DNA of 64,000 bases from Dermacentor variabilis (Eukaryota > Arthropoda > Arachnida > Ixodida > Ixodidae): assembly GCF_050947875.1 (NCBI RefSeq), contig NC_134568.1:216425648-216489647 (forward strand), written 5' to 3'. A model generated the notes under the pieces. It had not been told where the DNA came from, searched no databases, and saw nothing but the letters and a program-made list of their open reading frames with translations. The position numbers and the translations under genes are program-made. Every line of letters starts with the position of its first letter. Position 1 is the stretch's first letter. Shown piece after piece: positions 11,335 to 25,922 of this stretch.

Positions 11335-11545
11335 AATACGTCGCGCTAGCCTAACGCCTCTTACGCTTACCTAACCTAACGTGAACCTAAGCAAACGTGG
11401 CCGAGACACAAAGACAAAAATCCCCACGGCGTAACCGCTGTGAGAATACACCGCGCCACCCTAACGCCTTTTACGCTAGCGTATAACCTAACCTAAGGTA
11501 ACCATGTGAGCGAGACGCAAAGCCAATAATCCTCACGGCGTGACA
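11335..11545. repeat. Two-copy tandem duplication, about 115-bp unit
   Basis: The segment 11340-11440 (CTAACGCC-CTTACGC-CTAACCTAAC-GAGACACAAAG-CCCACGGCGTAAC) is repeated with changes at 11455-11545 (CTAACGCC-TTTACGC-AACCTAACCTAA-GAGACGCAAAG-CTCACGGCGTGAC). It is noncoding and lies within the insert that interrupts the second foldback copy. Confidence 0.6.
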
Positions 11546-11711
11546 TCAGGCAGTGGCTTTCAACCGCGGTTGGTAAGATTCTGTGCGTTTATTTCACTCA
11601 AAGGTGACCACTCAAAAATGCTCGTGAAAAGTAGCGCACAGCAGCATACGGAAAGGCTGCCAAGAGCGAAGATATTGCACCAGGAGAGTAGGCCGGGCTT
11701 CTACTATGGCA

Positions 11712-12495
11712 ATTGCGATGAATGGTATGGTATGAAGAACTTTATTGGGTCCTGAAGGTCAACCCTGGGTTGACTCGGGCCGCTCCCACGTTGGGACTGT
11801 CAGGCCAAGCCCTTCAGCCACACCGCGGGCCTTCTGGACTGCCCGTAATTGGTCAGCAAGTGATCCACTGTGTAGCATTTGCCGCCACCATTCTTATTCC
11901 TTGTCACAGTCTGTAAAGACCGCGGGGCACTGCCAAAGCATGTGGTCAAGAGTAATGATGCCATTGCACTTATTACAATTGGTTTGAGTTTCCCTCTCCG
12001 GATAGATCCTGTTAATCAAATATGGGCTTGGGTATGTCCTTGTCTGTAGCAAACGTAATGTGACCGCTTGGGCTCTGCAAAGCTTACCGTGTGGCAATGG
12101 GTATTCCCTTCTACTTAAATAATAGTGCTTCGTGAATTCATTATATGTTAATAATCGATCCCTGTGTTCCCCGGGTGAAGTTGCTCGGTCTTGAAGAGCA
12201 CAACTAGAAAGTCCTCGTGCTGCTTCATTTGCCACCTCATTGAGGTTTCTCCGAGTTTCGTCCACCACGCCCAGATGTGCAGGAAACCAGCGGATTTCGA
12301 TCCTCTCACTGTTGACCTTCTCTAGTAACCTTGTTGCTATCCGTGTCACATATCCGTTAGTAAAGTTGCGTATGGCTGTTCTAGAGTCGCTGTAAATGTG
12401 TCCACCGATTAGCCTCGATGGCTAAGGCGATTGTTACTTGTTCTGCTACTGTTGGGTCCTCGGTGATGGCATCCCGTATGTTACCTTGAGTGTTT
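11712..12495 (-). pseudogene. Non-LTR retrotransposon fragment: RNase H and ORF2 C-terminus
   Basis: The minus strand reads an RNase H-like end: upstream ITEDPTVAEQVTIALAIEA, then in another frame YSDSRTAIRNFTNGYVTRI, then the WFPAHLGVVDETRRNLNEVA block. It ends with a zinc-knuckle-like C-terminus (NCNKCNGIITLDHMLWQC) whose long frame covers 11894-12349. A frameshift near 12395-12405 separates the first two parts. The 3' UTR carries AATAAAG on the minus strand near 11740 and ends in a CATACCATTCATCG-type tail near 11712. The element is 5'-truncated and inactive, of the I/Jockey-like type. Confidence 0.75.
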
Positions 12496-12640
12496 CTTTT
12501 TTTTTTTTTTAAGGTAAAGCGCCGTATGGGGGGCAAGAAAGGTTTAATACGGCATGACTGACTCAGCACCAGCGCCGCAAGTGCGAGAGTCCGTCCGAAG
12601 TACCTTCAGACACAGCGATCACCAAATGGGGTGTCCGTGC

Positions 12641-13959
12641 AGTGAAGACCCGCCCACGCCCACGCCCTCATAACCGCCAGCCACTGTTCCTCCGCGAGGC
12701 TGCAAATAGTTCATACTTGAAACTTTTCCTGTTACCTAAATAAGGCGGTAAGCACAAAAATAAAGTTATAAGCACGTAAATTTTTATGCTTTAACTCTTC
12801 TATTACCGTGAAACGGCGAAAGCCTGATTCTTTATTGACCTGAAATAAAATGCTAACTATTTACTGCCAAGTTTCACTTCAGTTGGCAGTGAGGTTTCAC
12901 AAGCAAAACGGGCTCAGCAATGAAATGAACTGAACCGAGGACTTTTGAAGAGTGAAATGCTGCGACTCCATACACTTTGTCCATGTCTGTTGCACACCTC
13001 ATCGCTCCCGCCAATGAAAAGACTTCAAGAACAGCAGACGCTCCGAAGGTACCAGTACGACACAGTTTTGAAAATGTCGCATACGACGACTTTGCTTCTC
13101 TAGTCACCATACTTCTGTGATTGGCTAGCGCAGTAACACAACGCCGCGTGGTCCGTGTGCTTGGTTGCCAACTGCTGTTTTAAAGCGAAAGCTTTACTGG
13201 CCGCGAACTTGCGATTTCGCCATGGCGGTGCTCCGAGCAGGCACATGACGTCACAATGCACGCCTCACCGCAGATTTCTATCTCTCGCTCCCTAGTCACT
13301 ACTGCGCATGCGCCACTAGTAGCAGCGAGCCACAGGTGTTCCGCCGCCGCAGTTTGGTATGATGTCACATGCGTTCCTCGTCGTTGCGCTCGCTTCGCCA
13401 GCTGCATCGCATTCCTGATAACATGTCGGAGAATTGAAAAGGAGAGCTCGCGTGCGCCGCAGCCACAGTTGAGGCGGCAGTATGGACGGCGACAATTCTG
13501 ATAAGCGGGAGGAGGTCTGGAATCGACATCGGAATGAGATGAAGAAACGAATCGCCCAGGAAACAGACGAACCGCGCGCCGAACGACTGGCTAAATGCCG
13601 CAACATAGCTAGACAACCAGACTAACCTGGACTTGCAATCAAGATTAACCGAGGCTAACCATGCTATGCCTTAGCTTTCACTACGTATATCCTGGCATAG
13701 CCGAGCTAAGCCACTGCCAATTTCTTTAAAGCGAAGTTTTCCTTCGCTCTTCCTTCGACTTTCCCACTGCTGCTGTCGCGCACACCGCGTCGGGGGTGGT
13801 TCAGAGCGTGTATATAGATGACAGGCACGAGTAAGAGAGGAAAGGCGACGGGAGAAACTCGTTTTCACCCCACCGTGTCCAATGTGCACGATACCCTCTG
13901 GAGCTTCCTGGCCGTCGCCACGTTAGCTGCTTGACAGATGTAATTATCCGCGACTTCCC
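12641..13959. other. No recognised gene or element
   Basis: A minus-strand open frame at 12874-13110 (78 codons, start MVTREAKSSYATF) has ordinary-looking composition but no family I recognise and no splice context. The pieces TTTAAAGCGAAAGC near 13182 and TTTAAAGCGAAG near 13726 suggest a dispersed tick repeat but do not define ends. The rest is unassigned. Confidence 0.3.
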
Positions 13960-14120
13960 TCAGAAGCATTGCAGAAACCTTTCTACTAACGTGTGAGGCC
14001 AGAGGGGACGCAGATAGAACTGTAGAGAGAAGGAGAGGAAGAAGAGGCAGTTCCCATACAAGAGAGGGGGGAGGTTGCAAGGATGGATGTTATGAGCGTC
14101 CCCTTTGGAATGGGGCGGTG

Positions 14121-14276
14121 GGTTGCACCACCAAGCTCTTGCTATTATGCTGCCTAATGTCCTACCTAGGTTAAACAAAAAAGAAAAAGAACACCGGTTG
14201 CGCCACCAAAACCTTGCTATTATACTGCCTAATGTCCTACCTAGGTTAAACAATGAAAAAAGAAAAAACAAACACC
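14121..14276. repeat. 75-bp tandem duplication
   Basis: GGTTGCACCACCAAGCTCTT at 14121 recurs as GGTTGCGCCACCAAAACCTT at 14196, each followed by GCTATTAT(G/A)CTGCC and TCCTACCTAGGTTAAACAA and an A-rich run. The copies are near identical, so the duplication looks recent. It lies about 210 bp from the 3' side of the RTE element. Confidence 0.75.
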
Positions 14277-14486
14277 AACTCGCACAAACAAATTTTCTGA
14301 TCCCCCATTGCGAACTGTGCTTTTGTACGTCTCCGTTTTTTGTCGTTTCCCTACTTTTCTTCCACCACTTCTCCAATTGCCTCATACTAATCCCTATTGC
14401 GGACATGTTTACTTTTCCACTGCTCTCACTGAACCCAAGGGCGTCAAGGAGGCCAGTGGTGCCTAAATCGACCGCTGGGTAGACGT

Positions 14487-16093
14487 CTTCATCTTTATCA
14501 TCATCATGGTTATGCCCATTGCTCTCCCATACTTCTCCAACTGCCCCGGTCATGTACAAATTGTGGCCATGTCGTCCCTGCAAACTTCTTAATCTCATCC
14601 ATCCAACTATCTGCCGCCCCCTGCTACACTTCCCTTCCCTTGGAATCCAGTCCGTAACCCTTAATGACCATCGATTATCTTCCCTCCTCATTACATGCCC
14701 TGCCCATGCCCATTTCTTTTTCTTGATTTCAACTAAGACGTCATTAACTCGCGTTTGTTTCCTCACCCAATCTGCTCTTTTCTTATCCCTTAACGTTGCA
14801 CCTATCATTCTTCTTTCCATAGCTCGTTGCGGCATCTTCAATTTAAGTAGAACTCTTTTCGTAAGCCTCCAGGTTTCTGCCCCGTACACGAGTACTGGTA
14901 AAACACAGCTGTTATACACTTTTCTCTTGAGGGATAATGGCAACCTGCTGTTCATGATCTGAGAATGCCTGCCAAACGCACCCCAGCCCATTCTTATTCT
15001 TCTGATTACTTCAGTCTCATGATCCGGATCTGCGGTCACTACCTGTCCTAAGTAGATATTCTCTTACCACTTCCAGTGCCTCGCTACCTATCGTAAACTG
15101 CTGTTCTCTTCCGAGACTGTTAAACATTACTTTAGTTTTCTGCAGATTAATTTTTAGACCCACCCTTCTGCTTTGCCTCTCCAGGTCTGTGTGCATGCAT
15201 TGCAATTGGTCCCCTGAGTTACTAAGCAAGGCAATATCACCAGCGAATCGCAAGTTACTAAGGTATTCTCCATTAACTTTTATCCCCAATTCTTCCCAAT
15301 CCAGGTCTCTAAATGCCTTTTGTAAAAACGCTGTGAATAGCATTGGAGAGATCGTTTCTCCTTGCCTGACGCCTTTCTTTATTGGGATTTTGTTGCTTTC
15401 TTTATGGAGGACTACGGTGGCTGTGGAGCCGCTATAGATATCTTTCAGTATTTTTACATACGGCTCGTCTACACCCTGATTCCGTAATGCCTCCTTGACT
15501 GCTGAGGTTTCGATTGAATCAAACGTTTTCTCGTAATCAATGAAAGCTATATATAAGGGTTGGTTATATTCCGCACATTTCTCTATCATCTGATTGATAG
15601 TGTGAATATGGTCAATTGTTGAGTAGCCTTTATGGAATCCTGCTTGGTCCTTTGGTTGACAGAAGACTAAGGTGTTCCTGATTCTATTTGCAATTACTTT
15701 AGTAAATACTTTGTAGGCAACGGACAGTAAGCTGATTGGTCTGTAATATTTCAAGTCTTTGGCGTCCCCTTTCTTATGGATTAGGATTATGTTAGCGTTC
15801 TTCCAAGATTCCGGTACGCTCGAAGTCATGAGGCATTGCATATAGAGTGTGGCCAGTTTTTCTCGAACAATCTGCCCACCATCCTTCAACAAATCTGCTG
15901 TTATCTGATCCTCCCCAGCTGCCTTCCCCCTTTGCATAGCTACCAAAGCTTTCTTTACATCTTCCGGGGTTACTTGTGGGATGTCAAATTCCTCTAGACT
16001 ATTCTCTCTTCCATTATCGTCGTGGGTGCCACTGGTGCTGTACAAATCACCATAGTAGAACTCCTCAGCCACCTGAGCCACCGCAGCAAGCAC
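14487..16093 (-). pseudogene. RTE-clade retrotransposon, reverse transcriptase remnant with mutated catalytic motif
   Basis: The minus strand encodes an RTE-type reverse transcriptase. Visible blocks run in order: GKAAGEDQITADLLKDGG, YYRPISLLSVAYKVFTKVI, IAFIDYEKTFDSI, KKGVRQGETISPMLF, then RFAGDIALLSN. Family members normally have F(A/V)DD at this last place, so the first catalytic Asp is Gly here. After a frameshift near 15030-15060 the C-terminal part continues (VLPVLVYGAETW, AGHVMRREDNRWS, DWIPREGK). The 3' end runs into an ATC/GAT simple repeat near 14487-14506, typical of RTE tails. The endonuclease is missing (5' truncation near 16093). It is inactive. Confidence 0.88.
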
Positions 16094-16363
16094 ATGCTTC
16101 TTCTTCCTTCTTATATCTCGCTTTATAGGTGCGTGTTCTGAGGCATCCTGATCTCGCTTCGAAAAATAATGAGCTTCCCTTTGAGCAAGTTCCGTAGACT
16201 GTCACGCCACACTGTGGCCATCGGCGAATTTTTTTCAGAGTATCGGAGTAACCGCAGGCGGCGCAGTGGTAGCGCATTTGCTTGCTTTCTTTGTGGCGGC
16301 CAGTAGGCTTGCTTATCTGTTTTTACGCATTGTTTGTGCAAGATAAAATTCAAAAGCAATCGC

Positions 16364-16567
16364 ATGTGCTGCGTGCTGCAATGCACCAACAGAGCTGTGA
16401 CAAGTGAAGTGAGCCTCCACTCATTCACCCAAAGATGTGGAAAAGAAGAAAGTAAGGTTGCAAATTGGCAAGGCGGGTACACCACCGATGAAAGTATGCA
16501 GTGTGCATTTCATTGGCAGTGACTTATTCTGGAGCCACATAGTTAAGAAAATGAAAGTTCTTTACGT
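16364..16567 (+). pseudogene. Frameshifted THAP-type zinc finger
   Basis: From an ATG at 16364 the frame reads MCCVLQCTNRAVTSEVSLHSF, matching the start of a THAP finger (C-x-x-x-C, N-R, F). One base too many after the F codon near 16430 shifts the frame. In the next frame the text is PKDVEKKKVRLQIG, and further on MKVCSVHFIGSDLFWSH, which supplies the second C-x2-H pair. Together they form the C2CH signature of about 60 residues. A GTATGTG donor-like site follows at about 16565. THAP fingers occur in host DNA-binding proteins and in P-element-type transposases; no downstream part decides which. It could also be a real exon with a local sequencing error. Confidence 0.55.
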
Positions 16568-17984
16568 ATGTGCATTCCTGTATTTGTTTTTCTACGGAGA
16601 ATCTATGCTCTAGTTATAAAAATAGAGCTTGCTACAGTGTATTTCAGCAGCGTGAACAACGGCACGGCTTTGATCCTGAGTATATGTAGTTTGCGAGTGA
16701 GCTCGGAAGTATTTGCTCAGGTTTCACCTGCATTAATTCATAGTGTATGGTTGCCGCGGTGTCTCATTTCACCAGAAACACGTTTTCATTCTCGCTTCAT
16801 CCTGTGGCCCTCCGCATAGCCCAGCTCGAGCTGTGCACTTGTGGCCAGCGCAACGAGAACACAGGATCATTTAACATTAAAACTGACATGTTTGTAGCAC
16901 TTTGTCACAGCTCTAGAGAAATGCTACAGTAGATCTACGTGGGCAAGGGTAGCAAGTATTTGACCATGTTTTAGCGGCAGCAGCCCGCAGTGTGGTCACC
17001 GGTCTATCCTCCTGTCGAAAACCCATGTGTTTACGTTCTGGGCTGTACCCCGTGTGCAAACGCGTGGCCACACTTTGTGGCTACAGCGGCCCTGAAAACA
17101 AGATTGGTAAAACGTAAAACACAGACACTGAATTCGCAACAAGCTTGTGGCATGACTCCTCGTCACTCAAACAATAACACAAACGTACCAGCGAAAAATA
17201 AAACAAACGGCATGGCTTTCTGTACATCTGCATGCGCTAGCATAGCGACGTACAAAGAAATCTGAAAAGTCGCAGTTGTGATAACCTTAGTAATGTCCTT
17301 CCTTTAATTAACGAATATAAATATCTCCTCATAAAAACTCAATCCATGAAAAGAGCTCGAGAACATCACAGAGCAGTAAAATTACTCTTTGTTGTGAAAC
17401 AACAATACGTGAAAGGCAGACATTGCAGGTCGTCGCAATTAGCACGACGAAAAAGATAAAAGGCATTCTAACGTTCCTTGATTGAACTTTCCGGTCATAA
17501 ATTTCAGCTCATGCGGCTTCTGCCGGGCATGTGACGTCTGCAGGCAAAGCCCCTCCACAGCGACAGACAGTGCGCAGCAGGCCTTCACAACCTCTTCCCC
17601 TTCAATGAGGCCCCGCATCTGTGTTTCTGAGGAGTCTATGTGGCGCATGATGTCACTCAATGACTGATTGTGAAAAACGTAGAGCTATCTTCAGCCATAT
17701 ATGACCTGACGTGAAGGACGTACATGTGCTCAAGGGTTCCTATACTCTCTGTGGGTGCCATATTAAGTTGCCTTGTGCACCACCTATAGGCGACTGAACT
17801 TGCGACAGCTCAACGTACAGTACAGTACGTTGCTGCTATTTCTGAAAAATAAACACCATGCAAATATGTCGAGCGGGCAACTTGTGCAGGGTGCGCAGAA
17901 GCAAAGTAGCATTAATTAAAGCGCACCGCAGAGTCCAGGAGACACTATGGAAGCGGTCGACCGTCAAATCAACACTTCTGTGCC
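16568..17984. other. Stretch without a confirmed gene
   Basis: A 73-codon minus-strand frame at 17439-17660 includes KFMTGKFNQGTLE, faintly like a segment near the C-terminus of THAP/P-element-type transposases, but the match is short and on the strand opposite to the THAP finger. No inverted repeats bounding a transposon were seen. The rest is unassigned. Confidence 0.25.
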
Positions 17985-18212
17985 CGTGGCGTCAGCTTTG
18001 CGGCTACGACATTGCTAGAGGTCGTGGATTTGATCCCAATCGTGGCAGCCGCATTTCGACAGGGGCGAAATGGAAAACGCACATGCACTTAGATTTTGGG
18101 ACATGTTAAAGGACATCATGGTGTCAAAATTAATCCGGAGTCCACCACTATGGCGTGCCTCGTAATCTGAGTGTGGTTTTGGCACGTACAGCGTCATAAT
18201 CCAATTCAAGTT
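17985..18212 (+). mobile_element. Ruka-type tRNA-derived SINE
   Basis: A tRNA-like head (B-box-like GGATTTGATCCC at about 18026-18037) is followed by the tick SINE body as I remember it: GCCGCATTTCGA...GGGGCGAAATGG, TTAGATTTTGGGACATGTTAA, GTCAAAATTAATCCGGAGTC, GGCGTGCCTCGTAATC and GGTTTTGGCACGTA. Several positions differ from the family pattern, so this is an older copy. It ends near CAATTCAAGTTT. It supports a tick origin for the window. Confidence 0.75.
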
Positions 18213-18545
18213 TAATACTTCTGCCACAATGCAATGTGCCATGTGAGGCAGTGACAATGTTCAACCCTCTCAGATGTTATAAAATATGGTGCATAACAAC
18301 GCCTCAAGCAAGCACCTCTCCCTGTGTGTTCTGTGTACTACGCAGACAAACAGCCGTGGTGCACACAAGCTGACATTTAACATCAACTCACCACTCTCGT
18401 GTTAGCCTAAACGTTGAAGAAATTAAGCTTTAGTTGCCACCATCACCGCTAATTATCGTCAATCAAAGCATCCAGCATGGAAAGCTTCGCTTATGTCGAT
18501 TCCCACAGTGCGCGGGATCTGCATAATTTTTAGGTTGTATTCTAC

Positions 18546-19932
18546 TATTGGCGGCGAGGAGTTACGGAGTAGCCATCTATCCGAAGAGCCTCGCTGGCAT
18601 AGTATGAGGGATCACTCGGCGCACTCCTCGTATGTTTTGCTGTCAGCGCTCGCTGAAAACACCACGCGCGAGCTCTCCCGGACATTTCTGTGAGTACTTT
18701 TGAAACGAGAGAAGTTTTTTACTGTCTAAATTATAATCTTGGGCAAACTGAAAGCACAGAATCGTTAACAGACGCTATCTCTTTACCGAATACGTACAGT
18801 GAACACCACTGCGCGGGGTCGCCGCAAATGGAGTCTCCCGAGCCGGCTTCTTGCGTGAAAGGTAGGTAAATGCAAACTATGTGAAATATGTTCTTATAGT
18901 GTTTGTATAACTAAATGGAGCGTCATAGAATGAAGCCTCAATGCAGCGATCGTACAGATGCGCTGCGACCGGCTGTGTGTCTGCATGCTTGCCCGCGCAC
19001 TGTTTCGCTTTTGCCGCGTGCGCGTTTTCGCACCGCGCCATAAGCTTTAGGCCGCAGAATATGAGCATTTGACAGCAGACTAGCAACCATTGTTGCGTGG
19101 GCGCTATCAGAGCTGTTCAAAAATAATTTCATTGTAGAGACTTCGACACCTACCGCCGCCGGCGCGACGATTCAATCTTTTTTTTTTTCTTCTAAATTCT
19201 TGGACGTTTCAATATTATTTCCAGAGTTGCGTCGCACTGTATGTTTATCGGTGTTCTCAGCGTGCTATTTCCCGCTGCTTCTTTTTGTAATCCAGTGCAT
19301 TAATTCATAACGCAAACATGACCATATGCTATGCTTTTTTTTAATGTGCTTCTTACAGCCCCCTTTCCACTCCAGTGAACTTGCCAGTATCTATAGCACC
19401 GACAAGTTCATAGACCAATCCATCATGACATTAGTCGGGCAGCGGACTCGGGCGAGCGTCTCAGTGCGCATTTTCCAAACCTTGCAGACCCGGCGCCGTA
19501 GCAGAAATCTTCGCGTCTGTGCTTGCTGCTTACCCGAGTTGTAGCCGATGACTGTTTGCCGGTTTTATGTTTCGCGAGCCAAGCTTCACGCAGCTTCTTG
19601 TCCTGCGGCTACATGTGAATAAGGCTGACACCGGGCTCTGTTGCGCACATCCGGCACTGTGGCACCGACCAGTAGCCTACCATGTTGCGCGCCTTCAAAG
19701 GCACCTACTACCTATTATAGTGCTTTCAAGCACTGTAAAGGAGACACTCGAAGTGGGAAAATCTTGCCACTAAATGAGAAGCGCAGCGTACGAGGGAATT
19801 TAAACTCTCGTTTTCAGCTCGCTTCGGCGCTCCCGAAGCAGCCGACGCGGCCGCTATGTCCACGTGATCCCTAATAGCACGTCACGCCGATGGTGGCGCC
19901 AGCTTTTCCAGTGGTGGAGCTTGAGGCCAATA
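18546..19932. mobile_element. 1.4-kb nonautonomous element, copy B
   Basis: It is a direct-orientation copy of 8605-10014, starting TATTGGCGGCGAGGAG and ending TTGAGGCCAATA. The text is nearly identical except for small deletions (for example shorter pieces near 18860 and 19500) and scattered substitutions. There is no target-site duplication: the right end joins directly to a foldback arm at 19933, while the left flank is unrelated. This suggests insertion at a foldback edge followed by loss, or a rearrangement. Confidence 0.75.
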
Positions 19933-20062
19933 GGAAACCTCCTCCGTAGTGCCTAGGCAGAGTCATATATTCAAGGAGCAAAATCCCCCAGATTTTCTCT
20001 CTCGCGCCTGCGCTTACTAGCGCCTCGCACAAATGGCTGGCGATCCCTTAAATGAATGTCTC
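19933..20062. mobile_element. Foldback element fragment, right arm only (copy 3)
   Basis: GAAACCTCCTCCGTAGTGCC, CAGAGTCATATATTCAAG, CCAGATTTTCTCTCTCG and CTGGCGATCCCTTAAATGAA match 3695-3822 of the first foldback copy in the same orientation. The rest of the element is absent. Confidence 0.7.
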
Positions 20063-20707
20063 ATGGTTCCATGATAATGGGTAACGTAAGCAGAACATCG
20101 CCTCAAGGGGCGCCCTGCATTCGCGGGCCGTATAGTATACACGCCGTGTATACTTTGCGTGTATTCGCGGGCTTCTTTCAAGCTTGGAAAAAAACTTTTG
20201 TGTAGCACGTAATGAGCAACAGGAGCTGTATCAGGAGCTTTTCAAGTTGCTCGACAATTTTATCATAGAGACTTGTAATCTAATTATAATATTGGAGAAG
20301 TTGATTAACTCAGACTAATTATAAGGCGAAATGCAAAAAATAATCTGAGTATCTCCAAGCGATGGCAAACATTACCTTGGTTCTTTCCATCTATGTATTT
20401 ATATTTACAATAGCTTTTCTTTGACACCGCAGTGGCGCTGCAAGCACAAGCAATATTCGCATTTGCGTTTGAACGCAAAGCTCTATTCTAAAACTCCTCA
20501 CTCCTGTGTGCCCCAACAATTGCAAAGCTCTTTGGGGCCAGAAACATTTCGGGCCCCTATTCTAACACTCTCCAATTAAGCATTTTGATTTCGCATAGAA
20601 TAGCAGCCTCATCGAGTAATATAGAATATAGATCATAGGTGAGAATTGCGCTATTTGCCACAGGCAATATTAAAAAATTTGGTGCAGCTAAACCGCCCCC
20701 CCTCCAC

Positions 20708-20852
<145 letters not shown>

Positions 20853-20879
20853 GGGAAAGCTCACCAGGTCCCAGCCCTC

Positions 20880-24327
<3,448 letters not shown>

Positions 24328-24495
24328 TCATTTGTTCTTGATGTTTGCTGGAAGTCTCTTGGTAACACGGCCACAAAACAATCCCCCTACAAAGATGACG
24401 CCTAATACACCCATGGCTACCACTACAAAGTAGTTCCGTGAAGGAGAGTTGGCAATTTGTTGCACTACATCTCGAATGGACTCCACAGGTGCCAC
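24328..24495 (-). CDS. GLG1: GLG1 terminal exon: transmembrane helix and cytosolic tail
   Basis: The acceptor is CTCATTTAG above 24495, in phase 0. It encodes 55 residues and TGA at 24328-24330. VAPVESIRDVVQQIANSP is followed by SRNYFVVVAMGVLGVIFVGG, a hydrophobic helix, then LFCGRVTKRLPANIKNK. The CGRxTKR junction is the same as in vertebrate GLG1, where the basic tail follows the helix. The protein is therefore type I, with the cysteine repeats luminal. Confidence 0.96.
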   Translation of the reverse strand: MAPVESIRDVVQQIANSPSRNYFVVVAMGVLGVIFVGGLFCGRVTKRLPANIKNK

Positions 24496-24834
24496 CTAAA
24501 TGAGAAAATGTATGGAAGCCAAATCAGAAAGGTCACAGAAATTCAATTTGCCTAAAACAAGTGCTTCTCACTTTTTTTTATATATACATACAGTTTACTA
24601 CTACTATTACTTCTTACAGCATGCAGTACAACTTTCAAGATGAATAAAAATGGAAACTGCGGTCAAGGCTCTGGTACTAAAACACACACACACCCACACA
24701 AACACAAACAAACAAAGGAAGGAAGGAAAATGTACCCCATGAACACCTTTTTGTTGTACACATTGCTTCCTTCATCAGCAATTTTTCGCACAGCCTTGAC
24801 TGCTCTTCCAATGTGCAAGTAATTCCAGACCTAC

Positions 24835-24941
24835 CTGAGCAGCATATTCAAACATTTCCACTCGTTTTGAAAGCAGTGTTCGACACTCTTCCGTCAAGGC
24901 AATTGTATCCGACTCTAAACCCGTCAGAAGGCAGGAAAGCA
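24835..24941 (-). CDS. GLG1: GLG1 exon, last cysteine-rich repeat
   Basis: The acceptor is CTCCTTAG above 24941 and the donor is GTAGGT below 24835. Two bases complete the codon split by the previous intron, then 35 codons follow. It reads LSCLLTGLESDTIAL, then TEECRTLLSKRVEMFEYAAQ, matching the human membrane-proximal block PECKKRLNDRIEMWSYAAK. Confidence 0.93.
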
Positions 24942-25048
24942 CTAAGGAGAAAACGAGAAACAAGTGCCTCAGTATCTGCAATTCCAGACATGGCCAAAAT
25001 TTCAATGCAGCATTGGACATATGCAAGAAAATGTAAATGTCATATATA

Positions 25049-25922
25049 CAGGGCATTTCACGTAACTTGAGTCAAGGATCTAAAGACAGTGGTTAACCGA
25101 CACTGAATGAAACCAACGACATATGGTTTGCCATCATGTAGCACTCCTTAGAGTACTTATTATATTCCGCCAAATTAGCTAATTACTAAGATCAATTATG
25201 GAAAAACTATACTATTCACTTTAGGGCCAAGGGCATTTTGTTAGGTCATAGAGGGGATGCAGGAACGACCGATCCGATTTTTTTGTGGCAATGTACGTGC
25301 TGCGTGGTGATTTTTTTTGACGTTTAAAGAAAGCCCGCGAAATATGAAATCAAACCACATGGCGGCGCTCATGCGCTATCATATTGCAGCACTCTCAACC
25401 GTGCTTCAAGTGAAAGAACCGTGCGCGCAGACAGTTGCAAAGTGAGTGGCCGTGGCTCTAAACATCGGCTTCACAGTGCTTCAGCACCTTTGACAGTGCC
25501 ACAAGGAAAAGAAGTGCTGTTGTCCCCGATAAGCGATGGGCTTGAAGCACTGTTCAGAGCATTGCAATATGATGGCACATGAGCGCAGTCACGTGGTTTT
25601 ATTTAATATTTCAAGACCTTTCTTTAAACGAAAAAAAAAAGAAAAGAATACGAAAGAAAAAAGACGCAGCACCATGTACGTTGTCACATAAAATTGGATT
25701 GGCCGTTTCTGAACCCCCTCTACAACGTAACGAAATGCACTTGGCCCTAAAGTGAATAATAAACATTTTGAATAATTTTTATCAGTTAATTAACTAATTC
25801 AGCAGAACATAAAAAATTTTTTGAGGAGTGCCACATGATGGCAAACCTTATGTGGTTGGTTTCACCCGTCTGTGGTTAACCACATTTTAAAATCCTTGGT
25901 TCAAGTCAAGTGAGACACCATG
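25049..25922. mobile_element. 874-bp palindromic (long-TIR) element in a GLG1 intron
   Basis: The two halves are inverted copies over about 390-400 bp each, with moderate divergence. Left blocks include TTGAGTCAAGGATCT, GGTTTGCCATCATGTAGCAC and TTCACTTTAGGGCCAAGG; the reverse complement of the right half has TTGAACCAAGGATTT, GGTTTGCCATCATGTGGCAC and TTCACTTTAGGGCCAAGT. The centre near 25620-25665 is A-rich. There is no coding capacity. The ends (CAGGGCATTTCAC and its complement CATGGTGTCTCAC) are approximate and no target-site duplication is clear. Confidence 0.8.

Larger units (their letters stand above)
10862..12640. mobile_element. Foldback element, copy 2, broken by insertions
   Basis: From 10862 to about 11309 the sequence follows the left half of the copy at 2526-3834 (GAGTAAGAGCGGGCGCGAGAG, TGCCTAGGCACTACGGA, GCCGGCATTGCGGAGTG, GGCCGCCGGTGACG). 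It resumes at about 12550 with GACTCAGCACCAGCGCCGC...CTTCAGACACAGCGATCACC and fades by about 12640. The first 30-40 bp of the left arm and most of the right arm are missing. The break at 11310-12549 holds a short tandem duplication and a non-LTR fragment. It lacks the 517-bp MITE present in copy 1. Confidence 0.65.

Noticed and set aside
11375..11500. CCTAACCTAAC words as an interstitial telomere repeat (TTAGG)n
   Set aside because: Only two or three units occur in each place, within a larger noncoding tandem duplication.
12874..13110. 78-codon minus-strand frame
   Set aside because: Plausible composition but no recognised domain, splice signal or conservation evidence.
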